Shown in pieces: positions 1-15,664 of a DNA stretch of 64,000 nucleotides (its first letter is position 1; each line of letters opens with the position of its first letter). Source of the stretch: Macrobrachium rosenbergii (taxonomy: Eukaryota > Arthropoda > Malacostraca > Decapoda > Palaemonidae); assembly GCF_040412425.1 (NCBI RefSeq), contig NC_089768.1, positions 5,047,501 through 5,111,500 on the forward strand, given 5' to 3'. A program made the position numbers and the translations under genes. A model generated the notes under the pieces. That model was not told where the DNA came from and made no database searches. It saw nothing but the letters and a program-made list of their open reading frames with translations.

Positions 1-530
1 TATATATACAGACACAAATTGTTAGGGATCCACTTTAAGCTACACAAAGGTGTTAAAATACGTTGAAAATCACATGACTGAAAGAAATCCCGTTCAAAAA
101 ATAGGGGTAATTCAGAATAGGTGCTTCAACCCATGAGCAAGCTGAGGGATTATCACCTACAACGCTAGGGTTAGCGCTATTTGTGCAGTAAAGCCTAGTG
201 TCACAGAGCTGACCCGTATCAGTCGTCTGTGGTATAAGAGAAATTTGCCAAGTATTTCGTTTTTGAGATTTTAATGTGATAATGTGCACGAAACTAAATT
301 TGATAAAGACTTGCCAGTAACTCAATGTCGGGTTCTGCCTCACCAAGAGAATTTAATTTTTGGGGGACGAAACTACTTCCTCATTTTTTTATAGCATAAA
401 AGCTGGCAACGCATTTAATCTATTTTTAAGCGTTATACTTCAGGGTACCCTAACTTGATATCGCGGCAATTCAGGGTCACTCATGATCTTTCGGTGGTGG
501 GTCCTCTGAGTAGGTTAGTAACACTCGTTT

Positions 531-639
<109 letters not shown>

Positions 640-659
640 CAGTATATGTGTGTGTGTGT

Positions 660-2457
660 TTTATACCAAACATTCATTAACCGAAAAACATTAAGTGCCG
701 AGGATTTTTTCCTGTCCTAGAATACCAAATTTCACCTAAGATCTACTTCACGTTATATATAGATGTTTCACAAAAAAAACATACACAATCAAACCTCATG
801 TTTAGTCTTTTTATGCATTCCATAAAGAGACGCTAAATTTCCTTAACAACATTATCACTATTAGGAAATGATTATTCACGATACACAGTTAAATATAGGT
901 TAAGATAATGTAAAGTGATGAAAATCTCCGTTCCATTATCCATAACCTTTGCTCCTGGGATATATGATGAATATGACAACCGCCAACAAAACTGTACTTT
1001 CACGCGCATAAAGTTTGGAGGAATTCCCAAAGTGAAGAAAACGCGTTCCTCCTTTTCTGCGGCTCTGCCATTCACGTTTCGTGAGGTTAAAGGAAAAGTT
1101 TCCAGACGAATCTTAGCTTCGCACCGTTTTTGAAAATCTTCAGATTTTACAAGATGGAAAATCGTGTCAATCTCCCGCTGCTTTCAACTTTAAAGCTCTA
1201 CTAATCTGTGTTGGCCACACACGACTTAACAGTATTGCAGCATCCCAGTTCAATGAATTCCAACCTTTATAACATCCCCTGCGAAATATGCCGATTCGGA
1301 TTACGTAGCGAAGGCAAAACCGAAGTCACGCCAGGATGGAAAAGGAAGGTTTGCACTTCACGGTCACATGTCTACAGAGCGGAGTTCACCCCGTTACTGA
1401 CACTACCGCTCGCAGAGGGGGAGGACGTCACCACTCGACCCCCCCCCCTCCCCTGGAAGAACCTTCGACTCCCATTCACACACCCCCAACTCCTCTCCCA
1501 ACCCGGATCCAGGCCAGCTTAGGTTCTACCGCTCCCAAGCCACCAATCTATCCCTCAGGCCTTTATTTCTCCTCTTCCATTTAACGTAATATCTCTCCCT
1601 CCTTTCTCTCCATTCTTTGGCGCTTTCTCTCTCTCTCTTTCCTCCCCAAAATACGCCTCTTTCCGGTCTGCTCTCAACTCGGGAAGACTATGTGAAGAGG
1701 TAATTTTCTTACCCATCGCTAAAGTCAATTCATTATTGTATTTCTTATTTTGGAAAAATTGGTTCTGTTTAAAATCAGTTCCCTAATTACGCACCCCAAA
1801 ATGCCTTTGATAAATCAAACCCTATTACCACACAGAAATGCATGTGTGAGATATATATTTTGTCGTCCAATTGTACTGCTTACGTTAAGCTGTTTTCCTG
1901 TACCTATCAGATGTTCGTCGGAACTCCTAATTCAATTCCTTCTTGTAAGAGTCTAGGCGAAAGTTTTCCATTACTCCACCTTGTTTTATACAATCAGCAC
2001 GCAAGTAGAGAGACGATAACTCATTCTTCTGTGACATCAACTGGAAAAATCTGAACAAAAGATCGAGAACATGTTTATGCTTTAAAAGAGTAACATTGTC
2101 CATTCATGTGATACAAGGAGACTTTTCACATAAATGTCCCCCTATTATTTTTACGGTTATTTTCTGAGTAAACAAAGTCTGATTATCATAAGCTACTACT
2201 TAAAAGGAGTACGTCGGAGTAAACAGTGCAAGCCACTACGATTTTACAAGAATTATATTTCACCCTTCATCTAATTATTTTTCAGGGGAAACCTTCCACA
2301 GAACGAATACAAGAAAAATGGAACTTTTTGTCTTTTATGTCTCTCGGTTGAAGTCCCCAACTCTGAACACAGAAATGAAACATGGTGGATATGCTAAAGA
2401 ATGTTTTTTCTAGAAAATTAAATGTATCAAACCGACAGACTTCAAGAATAGTAGTAG
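660..2457. other. No recognisable gene
   Basis: Only short overlapping reading frames on both strands, none with a familiar domain. A C-rich patch (about 1436-1520) and a CT-rich patch (about 1560-1670) are the only compositional features. The proline-rich translations of that stretch come from composition. Confidence 0.6.
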
Positions 2458-2814
2458 CTCTCCAAAGAGTAGAAATATCAGCGCTTTGAAAACAATCACC
2501 CCAAAGAGGAGAAATGTCAGTGCTGTTGACAACAATCATCCCAAAGAGGAGAAATATCTGTGCTTTTTACAACATTCACCTCAAAGAGGAACATCAGTGC
2601 TGTTGACAACAATCATCCCAAAGAGGAGAAACATCAGTGCTGTTGACAACAATCACCCCAAAGAGGAGAAATATCAGTGCTGTTGACAACAATCATCCCA
2701 AAGAGGAGAAATATCTGTGCTTTTTACAACATTCACCTCAAAGAGGAGAAACATCAGTGCTGTTGACAACAGTCTCCCCAAAGAGTAGAAATATCAGTGC
2801 TGTTGACAACAATC
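2458..2814. repeat. 40-bp minisatellite, about 9 copies
   Basis: Tandem units of 40 bp built around CCAAAGAGGAGAAATATC, TGCTGTTGAC and AACAATCA. Two unit versions alternate, one with TGCTGTTGAC and one with TGCTTTTTAC. The period is not a multiple of three, so the frames across it are accidental. The first and last copies are more diverged (AGAGTAG for AGAGGAG), as is usual at array edges. Confidence 0.93.
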
Positions 2815-3743
2815 GATGTGGCAAACTTCTTAATGTAGTAAATTATTCTAATGTTTGTTGATGGAAAAATTTGATCTAGCTCTTAGTATTTAGGATATTT
2901 CACTCTACACCACAGAGACGGAAATAACTTCCGTAGGCATGTGAAAGAATGGAGGTACACATGAATTCTACACAATACGGAATGGATTTGAATTTAACAA
3001 AGGTAAATACAAAATATACAGAAAATGAGCTGAGCAGAGTCAGGAATTCAGTTACGTGACATGAGGAGCGTGAAACCTTGCAGTTAAAACTGGCGTTCGG
3101 TGTGAAGAAAGCAAAGGCAGATGAATAACGTGAATATACAAAGAAAAGTTGTGTTCGCTAACGAATCGTTTCCCCCTCCCCACAACTTTGTGCTCATGGC
3201 AAATGGAAGTTTCACGACGGGAAAACTCACTGCTGCATAAAGGAGATATTACAAGAGAAACGTATCATACAACTGGGAAGGAGTTATCGAAGAAGAAGAA
3301 AGGCTTATCAACAGTTATGCATAACTCGTGTTTGATATACTCGATTTAGCGTAGCAGCACCATCTACTCACTTCTCACCCCTAAATATCAATAGTTAGTT
3401 TACCTATAAAATATTGAACGCTTGACCATGTCCTTTCTCTCCTTTAGTTGCACTGTAGCTCCTCCCATCTTCCAATCAAATAACAGTATAACTTCTTATC
3501 AATAGTCGTAGGTGTTAGCTGTGCAGCCTGAAGGACGCGGAAGGTTCATAAAAAAAAAAATAAAAAAAAATTTCGTTTTCAAATGCTCCAAGGAAGTGTA
3601 TTTTAAGGACAAGTAGATCGATTAGCTTCTTTGCCAAAATACTGCCACCATTACGACCTTTGATTGACAAAGCATCAATAATCTCGAATGCGGTATTTTA
3701 TTTACACTTCTATCCATGGATTTGTTCTCTTTTTACTGTGAGC

Positions 3744-3791
<48 letters not shown>

Positions 3792-5082
3792 TGAAAGACG
3801 TGGCATTGCTCAAATCAAGAAGCCTCCTACACTCAAAAAGAACTAAATTTATAGCCGAAATTCTTTCGGATAGAATCTATCATTACCATGGTGAAATTTG
3901 TAATGCCTTCTGGAGGAACTGCGTTAGAACGCATATTAAGTTTTCTTGCCTCTAAAGGTCATAATGTAATATGACGTGACACATGAAGATACCGAATGAA
4001 TGGATTTGTTCATGAGTAGATGGATGGTAGAGTCGTTTTTCAAGCAAAAAGGAAAAAGACAAAGATTCTGATTGTTAAGGCTGAAGAGAAAAGAAACAGT
4101 TAGAACGAATGATAATAGGATCAATGGTGTATCACTATCCTGCGTATTCCATGCTTGATGGAGATGGAAGTTGACTGATGAGTAAAAGATAACCGTCCAC
4201 ATCCAGAAGTCGCACGTCTAATCAAGGACAACAACCATTACTGTCACGTTGAAACAACTGTGGCATTGCAGAAGGAAATTAGGCTTTAAAGGAACGTCAC
4301 CGTGAACAGGGAGTACAATCAATGACGGGGACAATGCAGTATAAATAATTCCAGGAATTTTAAATTTCCTCAACTATTCGCCAAGAGAAGGAATGCCATT
4401 GGACATCAATAAAGAAAATTAGCAAAATGTACTAAATTACTGAGAGCTATAACGAACGCTTCATGACCTTTTATAAGACATGATGATGGAAATAGCAAAA
4501 AGAAAAAAAAAAAAAAAAAAAAAAAATTAACATTTAGACTTTTCTACCACTTGCTGCCGTTGTCAGCCGATACTCATGAATAAGTAGTGGCTGCTTGTGA
4601 CAGAAGCGATGACAACATTATTTAGCACTGTCTGCAAGGTGAATGTGAACCAATTCATAAGAATATAATATTCAGACAATAACTCTCATGGCAAGGTACT
4701 TGAACATTATTTTTAGAAAATGTGCCCAAGTATACTGCACGTTAGTTCTGAAGGTTCTTGTGGAAGAAATGGAGATGGACTGAGCAATGAGAAACAGAGC
4801 CTTAATAAAATAAAGAACAAAATTATGTACCGAGTAAAAAGAATATGCTATTGTGAGAGACTATTCCGTGCTGAGTCATTAGAAGGTCACTCAATTTTTC
4901 AGTGCTGGTGAATGCGATAATATTTTGATCAATATATCGTAAGTGTCTTTGAAGGGCATAAGAAGAACTGTGGATACTAAACCACTTCATATGCTGTATC
5001 AAGAAGCCTAAGAGCCTTCCGTAAGGCAGATAGGAACTGAAAATTATATTCAAATCACGAGAGCATAATCTTTTGACATATC
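2815..5082. other. No recognisable gene; simple repeats only
   Basis: Contains an A-rich stretch at about 3549-3570, (GA)n at 3745-3789 and a long poly-A at about 4503-4526. Remaining reading frames are short and unrelated to any family I know. Confidence 0.6.
3745..3789. repeat. (GA)n microsatellite
   Basis: About 22 GA dinucleotides. The Glu-Arg repeat frame over it is an artefact of the repeat. Confidence 0.97.
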
Positions 5083-5160
5083 CTTTAATATGTGTATATA
5101 AAAGGGATTTAGGTACATGTCCTTTAATATGCGTATATAAAAGGGATTTAGGTACATATC
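5083..5160. repeat. 39-bp tandem duplication
   Basis: Two adjacent copies of a 39-bp unit containing CCTTTAATATG and AAAAGGGATTTAGGTACAT. On the minus strand it makes a repeated 13-residue peptide because 39 is divisible by three. I see no evidence that this is a real protein. Confidence 0.85.
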
Positions 5161-5917
5161 TTGATGAGAAAATATAAGAAAAGAAGAGTTTACATGTGTG
5201 ACAATTTCTACTGAATATTTGATGAAAACATGTATGGTGTTCAGAGATGAAGATCTCTGGTAATACACAACTGACTGGAGTTGAGGACACAGACTCTGGT
5301 TGAAGTAAAACAAATTTTATTGTAGAAATAGCAGTTTAACATAGAAAGCCAATGATATTAAGCAAACAAAAGGAACTGGGTGTCAAGACAACGTTATTAA
5401 CGACAGTATTCTGTCTTGACAGTTACTGTAAATGTACCGCAAAATTATTACGAGTGATTGAGCAATAATATCTACTACTACTGTTATAAGTGATGGTAAA
5501 ATGAGTGCAGAGTTCAGTTGCAGCTGGGAGGCAAAAGAGTCAGCTGGGGAGAAGATGATTATAGAAGGGGAGACTTGGAAAGAATTGGAGGAAAAGCTGC
5601 TTGTGCCAGCAGCGCACTGGAAATAGAAAACAGACGCAATTCAAATCTACTGTGCTTTCACTATTGTTATAAAACTGGACAAATTCCAATGTTACGACTA
5701 ACGTTATGCAGCAACTTTCGAAGGAAGTTCCAAGTGCACAATACCATTTTATGGAAAGGATGAACAGAACAAGGAGATAAAAACTGTGAAGATAAAAAAT
5801 AGATAAAAATGAAAAGATAGATGACTAACAAATCAGTCAAATATGTTGTGACAAACGAGTATGATGCTTTTAGATACCAATGCAACATCCCCCAAACTTA
5901 CAATGATTAAAAAACAT

Positions 5918-6140
5918 AAATATAGAATCTACGAGTCACTTTTTACAAGTTACATATGCAATTGCAATAACCACAATGCCATTTTAACTTCTCGAATTCC
6001 TCCCACAAAGCCTGAGATCCAAGTGCAAGAATATGAAGAAATTCTGACATCCGAAGCGGGATTCGAACCTGCTTCCGGAGTATCAGACACAAGTCCCGTT
6101 ACCAACCTGACCACGAGAAGGATAAAAGTCTATTGCCTTT
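5918..6140 (-). mobile_element. tRNA-derived SINE (family SINE-B)
   Basis: Read on the minus strand, it starts near 6140 with GACTTTTAT. A tRNA-like head follows with GTGGTCAGGTTGGTAAC (A-box region) and GGTTCGAATCCCG (B box). The conserved body contains GTCAGAATTTCTTCATATT and TTGGATCTCAGGCTTTG, and the tail ends GATTCTATATTTA near 5918. The same order recurs at 32617 and 43650 on +. The B box supports RNA polymerase III ancestry. The tail here has not expanded into a long (TA)n array, unlike the other copies. Confidence 0.85.
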
Positions 6141-6159
6141 CAGATATACATACACCTGT

Positions 6160-6300
6160 CGATTTTAGATACATTTACATCCGGATGAAACCCCGGATCT
6201 CTGAAGTGAGAGGGCGCTATCAAATGAACCACAGGTCATTCTCACCTTCCACCTGAGAAATCCACGACTCGATCTCGATGTGGGGTACTAGTTTATTTCT
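6160..6300 (-). mobile_element. Possible decayed tRNA-like SINE head
   Basis: On the minus strand, GTGGTTCATTTGATAGCGC followed 40 bases later by GGGGTTTCATCC resembles degenerate A and B boxes of a tRNA head. It lies directly behind the SINE-B copy. No second copy was found in the window, so the call is weak. Confidence 0.3.
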
Positions 6301-8815
6301 TGTGCATGTGCAACGGGGGCTTGATTTTCTTACATAATAGTACCGGGACGAAAAGTGTGAAAGGGGCTTACAACAAATTATTGTGACATTATGGTACTTC
6401 AGAAGAATGAGATTCCATATATTAGCACAAGGGATTGTCCTACTGAATATCAGTCTCAATAACACAATGCTTTAATTCTACCTGTACCATCAGTTGTGTC
6501 TATATATGATTTAAATTAACGTTCTTTGAAACTAAACACATTTTAAGTAATTCATTTACCAGACAAGTCTGAAAAATAGCAACGTTCATACTTCTTGTAA
6601 GCTGTAGATTTATGCTTGCAAGCTTTCAGCATAAGGTCTCGAGCCATTAAGCTATATCATTTTAACGTGCTGGTCAACAGAACTCTTTCCTACTGGCACT
6701 ACCGACCAGGTTTCAACGGTCTTTCTTATTGACATTATCGATATTTTACGTGACCATATTTTTCCTGCAAGCTTTCTTTAAAACTTTCCCTAGATGACGC
6801 CAAAGCAGCAATCCTTTTCACTAAGCATATTTTTAACATACGGCTCTCTTTGTGATGATTTTGTGATTTATAATTCAAAAATTATAATGAGAAAGAAAGA
6901 AGAGAAAATATTTGTAGTAAAAAAAAGTGGTTTCTTTTTTTTTTTTTTGTCTGAGATGTAATCAAATATATCTTGATGACAGCTTTTCCCTTTCCTGGTG
7001 CTGAACAGCAACTACTTTTAAAAATTTACATAACACATAAACAAACTGCAATTTACTTGCAAACATGACTGATATATATACTAATGGATGTAACCAGTTA
7101 GACAGGACACACCCTTATTTATTACGAGTTTACATCTATAACGTACAATGTCAAGTGGCCTGTAGATCTAAATCTGTAGACGAGACAAGATTGGGGCAAA
7201 AGTATGACATACTGATTCACATGGAAAAATATATTCAGATGGAAATTGATTGCAATGTGGAGACGACAGAAGAGAACGTAAATCGAGTTAGGTGATCATA
7301 ATTAGACTGAAATGGGATCACGTGTTTTCCCAGAATTCTATAAAAAAAAGTAAAAGACTTCATAAACAGCATGCCTCTTCCAAGTCCCGCTAAGTCCTTT
7401 GCTTCAGACAGACTAAGTAAGAGGTTTGACAAAACATAATCCCGATGTATTATAATGGCCAAAATGATTGTCACAGTGGCAGATGTTCTTACTGTCAACT
7501 GTAATTTCAAATTCTATCCCACATCAGGGGCCTTGAAAGCAAGAGATGTACTGATTAACATTTTACAGGACTTAAATGCTTCTAGGAATCGATTTTCAGA
7601 AAACTTATATTTAATAAGCTTCCAAGGAAATAAAAAAAAAACCGTGATATCAATACATGTTCTATACAGAAAGTCTTTCCTTCAATACACATCAAGATCT
7701 ACCCGCGTGAAGGAGGTGTCAAACAACAATTTTTTTTTTATAATAATTCCCTCGGTTCATCTGTTTTAGAAAATCTGCCTCATACTTTAGCGGAGGAGAC
7801 GGACATTCAATTTACTTACTAATTTCAAGGTGTGGCCGAGAATCATCCCGTCTTCATAGATTTCCAACAAAATTTACCATCTACTAATCCGTTCATCCGT
7901 TCTCGGGGTCCTTTTCCGTAGTGTATCCAATATGGAACATAATTTCAAAGAATGGTGCAATATTTAACGGTGAAAAAAATAACAAGCGGAAATTAAATGC
8001 AATCAAGTGTCACAAATTCCACAAAATCAAAATAACAAATTTATGCCGGAAGAGTTTTTTTTAAAGCATTATATTGATATTTTTAATGGGTAAATATGAG
8101 ACTATCGTTTTGGAGATCGTTATTGCGCAATAAAATCATGGTCACAATAAAAGATGGCAGCTTGAACTCTTTATTTCGCAACGATCTGCTCCGCCTCTTG
8201 ACTGTAGTGAATGCAACATCTTTCAAAAATGAGAAATAGATACTGCATAACTTTCATTTCAATTGCCCTGACGTCGTTCACAATGGCCAGGAAATATCCA
8301 AAGATATTTTGACATAGTTTTCTTATGTTATCTTGGTTTAATTTACCTTAAGCAGTGCATTTCGGGGAACCATTGGTCTGATATAGACATTAAAGAAAGA
8401 TGAAATAGACACCAATATAAAAAGTAATAATTTTAATGTATGGGGATATAATGACATGGCAGCCTATTCTAAACATACCTTTGAAAGCACGGCAAAAACA
8501 TAATTTATACCAAAGGATTTCATGCCATCCTGGTTCCTTTAAAAATACACATCTGATAGACTATTGATTACCTATTAAAATCTGGGTGCCTTTCATCTGA
8601 TTGTTCCTTATCTTATTTTAGTTAGAGGTAAATCATCATCTACAATAACCATATATGAGTTTTATACGTATTCCCTCTTCAACAAAATATAAACTGTGGA
8701 ACTTTGAAGCGGTAGGTACTGGTAGCGTTGACTGAATGCAGTCGTGCAATTCAATAAGGCATTATCCAATATATACCTCTTTTCTTATGCTACCGAAAGT
8801 GGAAAGCTGTTTATA
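6301..8815. other. No recognisable gene
   Basis: AT-rich sequence with only short, overlapping frames of about 60-104 codons and no recognisable motif. No tandem repeat longer than poly-A or poly-T tracts is visible. Confidence 0.6.
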
Positions 8816-8829
8816 GCTAGCTAGTAAGA

Positions 8830-10760
8830 ACTGATTTATTCACAACACCGAATACTTTCGGATCTATTGTCAGACTAAAAGAATTTCGAGGGATTATAGA
8901 TGATGTACAATTATAGATCCAAAGTGAAGCTCGTGCACTGAAATATAAGAGGATGGATATGGTGGTCAAGAGTAAAAAGTTGAGGGAAAAAGGAAAAGAG
9001 TAGGTGATCAAGTACTAAGTAGAACAAGAAGTTATTCTTCAAGGGAATAAATACTGTAAGTTACGTTAATAACCAAATGGATCTCACAATAACAGATACA
9101 ATGAGAGAGATGCTTTCAGAATAGAATGCAGTCGTGGTTACATGGAATGAGCACTTACTGGACATGCATTTGAAAGATAGAAGAGAGGCAGCACTGAATA
9201 ATATAAGGGCGAAAGAATCTAAGAATATTTGTCCGTGTGACTGTTGAGGGTGTAAAGAGGGCAAGTGAAGAAAGGAAGAATACCAGGAGTCATGGGCTTG
9301 GAAGTGAGATGCTGCGGCATGATGATGAAAATGACATACCAGGAGTTATGAGGTAGGAAGTGAGATGCTGTGGCATGATCGTGAGCATGACATACCAGGA
9401 GTCATGGGCTAGGAAGTGAGATGCTGTGGCATGATGGTGAACATGACATACCAGGAGTCATGGGCTAGGAAGTGAGATGCTGTGGCATGATAGTGAACAT
9501 TACATACCAGGAGTCATGGGCTAGGAAGTGAGATGCTGTGGCATGATGGTGAAAATGACATACCAGGAGTCATGAGCTAAGAAGTGAGATGCTGTGGCAT
9601 GATGGTGAAAATGACATACCAGGATTCATGGGCTAGGAAGTGAGATGCTGTGGCATGGTGGTGAAAATGGCTTATCAGGAGTTCATGGAGTTGGAAATGA
9701 GATGCTGTGGCATGGTGGGGAAAATGTGATTAAGTGGATGGCCAGGTATGTACAGTAAGGTAAGTTTGAATGAGGGAAATATTGCAAGGAAATGCATTAT
9801 AGATCAAGTGTTTATCATACCTGTACCTAGTAAAAGCTTAAGATATTGTTAATTAAAAGGTACGACAGAAGACAGAAGGACTGATAGAGGAAGAACAGTG
9901 TAGGTTTAAACAAAGGTTGTGGTATAAGGATCAAGTGTTTGTTATGAAACAGTAGAGTGACACATTGGAAATTATACCGCAAAAGTTGTACGTGGTACAC
10001 TCGAACCTAGAAATAGCTTATGATAAGACTGATAGAGTCAATGTTGAGTGTGAATAAAGTATAAGCTGTAAGCAATATGTTGTCGAGAGCGATAAAAATG
10101 TTTTTTGATGAAGTCAAACAAGTGTTAAAAGTTACATGTGGGAGAGTGGTTTGTTGGTTAAAATGGGATGCAGAAGCGAATGTTTTACCTTTGTGGCTGT
10201 TTAAAATTACTATGGATAGTGATATGAGAAGTCAAAGAAAGGACGGTTTATTTAGGTAAAAAGTTATAGAATAAGAAAACTGACTGAGAATAACGTACGA
10301 ATGGCTGATCTTCTATATGACGCAACTGTGATTAGGTAGTGAAGAGAAACTGCAAAAACTAGTCAAAGCATTTTAACGCGCTTTCAAGAGAGAAAGATGC
10401 CAAGAGAAATAATATGAAATAATATGAAATAATGGGCAAGAGAAATACTATGAGGATAATTCGAACCAGGAAGATGGAGCAGTATTAACATAGCAATCGG
10501 GAGAATGTAAACAGCTGATCGTTATATGTTTTGGGAGTAAATGTACAAAATAACTGTAGGATGAAAGAACAGGTTGAGTTACAGAATAGGTAAAGCAAGC
10601 ATGATAACAGGGCAAATGTAAAAAACAATGAAATTAAAACTGGAATGTCTACGGAAGTCAAGGTAGTAAAGAATCAAATAATTTTTCATCCAACTCTCTC
10701 TCAGGGAAGCGAAGTGTGAATGCTGAATTTGAGTAAAAGGAAAATCGCTGAAGCTGCGAA
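8830..10760 (+). pseudogene. Decayed non-LTR retrotransposon reverse transcriptase
   Basis: Fragments of one LINE polyprotein can be followed in order across all three + frames. The pre-RT linker reads like LSE-NAVVVTWNEHLLDMH and RREAALNNI (about 9095-9205). The segment before RT motif 1 has PGVMGLEVR and EMLWHGGENVIKWM (9280-9740). The palm end has PLWLFKITMDSDMR (about 10190-10230), a degraded YADD-like LLYDATVIR (about 10310) and a thumb with GVNVQNNCRMKEQVEL and GMSTEVKV (10530-10665). It ends with GSEV and a KRKIAEAAKM-like stretch (to about 10760). No endonuclease domain is visible, so the copy is 5'-truncated. Stops and frameshifts are throughout, so it is not functional. The order matches RTE/CR1-like ORF2 proteins; I do not assign a clade. 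Confidence 0.75.
9285..9740 (+). repeat. 57-bp minisatellite inside a LINE relic, about 8 copies
   Basis: Units of 56-57 bp, each containing GGAAGTGAGATGCTGTGGCATG and ending ACATACCAGGAG. 57 bp is exactly 19 codons, and the unit corresponds to the segment before RT motif 1 of the surrounding retrotransposon. Most copies carry a TAG created by GGCTAGGAAG. The first copy (GGCTTGG) and last copy (GAGTTGG) lack it, so the stop spread within the array. Confidence 0.92.
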
Positions 10761-10769
10761 GATGTCAGG

Positions 10770-11361
10770 GTAAACGACTAAAAGCTAAAATATTTAGTAG
10801 GATAACTAAAATCTTCATACTTTTCATGTTCTTTACTCCTATCTAGCAATTATGAATCTCAAGAAAGAATAAGTTCTTCTTGAAAATTGAAAGGTTGTCA
10901 TTTATCACTGGGAACTAATCAAAATAACCTCTCCCATCTCATCATATAGATTCCTGCTTTTCTGCAATTGATATTATATGCACTTCGATGCCTATAGGTG
11001 GATATGAGGCTTATCTCTTATAATTATCATTACTTCCGCTCCATAACAAGATGTCAAGGTGTGCTGCGCTAAGTTTTTCCCGAATTTCCACTTTTAAGCC
11101 ACTGCCAAACAAAAATATGTCCCCAGTAGTTGAAGAAATACCAATATTTCAGAACAACTGTCACAGGATAGAAATCACATTCAGTAATGATTTTTTTTAT
11201 TAATACAGCATTCCTGTTGCTTTCGAAAGGAGCAAAATTCGTATGGAACAAGTCCTCAAGGGCAATAACTAGAAAGTCAAATATCCACTTAATGAAAGGC
11301 CTCCTAGGTGATAAAGAAAAACGAAAGAGAATAAAATTAGAAATAAAAAGAGTAAAAAATA
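10770..11361. other. No recognisable gene
   Basis: Short frames only, none recognised. A short (TA)n run with one interruption lies at about 11362-11398, immediately downstream. Confidence 0.6.
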
Positions 11362-11465
11362 ATATATATATATATATATATATACACTGTATATATATTT
11401 CCTTCTAAAACATCAAGGCGTCATGAAAGAAAGTCCATGACGCATAATTCACCAATGCAGTCTTA

Positions 11466-11652
11466 TGGCCTGTCCACACCAGCGGGCATGCCCGTCGGGC
11501 ACTTCCAGCTGTTTATATTTTCTCTCGCTTCTGAAGCAGTGTTACCAGACAATAGCATAGTTCTGGCTCCACACTCGGTCGGTCAGTATAGTGGAACGGG
11601 TTATGGGAACAGTGTTTGGCCGTCGGGCAGTGCCCGTTAGTGTGGACATGGC
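11466..11652. mobile_element. 187-bp MITE with terminal inverted repeats
   Basis: The left end (GGCCTGTCCACACCAGCGGG) and the reverse complement of the right end (GCCATGTCCACACTAACGGG) match over about 35 bp, including GC-rich inner parts around CCCGTCGGGCA. The element is flanked by TTA on both sides (11463-11465 and 11653-11655), consistent with a 3-bp target duplication of the PIF/Harbinger type. It has no coding capacity and its GC content is clearly above its surroundings. Its ends do not match the large Harbinger element at 17719, so it would need a different autonomous partner. Confidence 0.8.
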
Positions 11653-11655
11653 TTA

Positions 11656-14825
<3,170 letters not shown>

Positions 14826-14934
14826 CCGTGTTTAATTCATAAGACTTTTATATACTTTCAAATATAAAACTGCAAATACTTTTCAATATCGAATTCAATT
14901 AAACTTGAAAATAACATTCATCCAAACGGAAATA

Positions 14935-15125
14935 TATGATGAGTGCTTCTACCTCAACCAGGATTTGAACCCATGTCTGTTCATACAGAGGCAGAAAGCT
15001 GACTTATTATGTACAAGATAACAATCCTGATCATACAAGATAAACTTTTTGTTTTCCATCTGGCTGGAAGTTATTCCCTAAATGAAGGTAAACAGGTGTG
15101 TATATATATGTATATATATATATAA
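14935..15125 (-). mobile_element. Possible tRNA-related SINE fragment
   Basis: The top strand reads CAGGATTTGAACCCATG at about 14959, the reverse of a B box (GGGTTCAAATCC). It lies 110 bp downstream of the (TA)n array and just before a short TA tract at 15100-15123. No second copy and no target duplication was found, so this is tentative. Confidence 0.35.
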
Positions 15126-15129
15126 ACAT

Positions 15130-15585
15130 ATTTATGTGTGTATCTGTACCATGGCTATTGTAAATCAAAGAATGAATTTAGGCTAATAAGGCCAAAAAAC
15201 GCTTTGTATTTCCTTAAATTTACCCAGTACAATTGTAACATCAGTTATCCATCAAATGATCTATTTCCACATAACTGGCCTTGGCCGTTATGGTATTCCT
15301 GCCACTTAGCGGCAAGACATCTGGTTAAACAGAGCCGTTTATGTAGAGCAAACTATTTTGTGTTGGTGTTCCTGTTTGGTCTATTGTTAGAGCTGCCAAA
15401 GTCAAGCTCTATGTTGGAGTAACGTCTAGAGCGAATTTTTTCTTATCTCAATACCTGGGTTCATTGGCAAGTGCACAAGGCTGCACCTCCCCCTGAATCT
15501 TGTGACAATACGATTCAGTTATTTCTAGAAATGATGAATTCATTGGTTCTACAACCATTTTCATAACACAACTCACCTGTTTAAT

Positions 15586-15664
<79 letters not shown>

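Noticed and set aside
1208..1584. Two overlapping Pro/Thr-rich frames
   Set aside because: They overlap in different frames over C-rich sequence and have no domain.
2458..2814. CRISPR-like direct repeats
   Set aside because: Units are contiguous without unique spacers and the genome is eukaryotic; it is a minisatellite.
15138..15422. 94-codon frame as a possible gene
   Set aside because: No recognisable motif, no splice context and ordinary length for chance frames.
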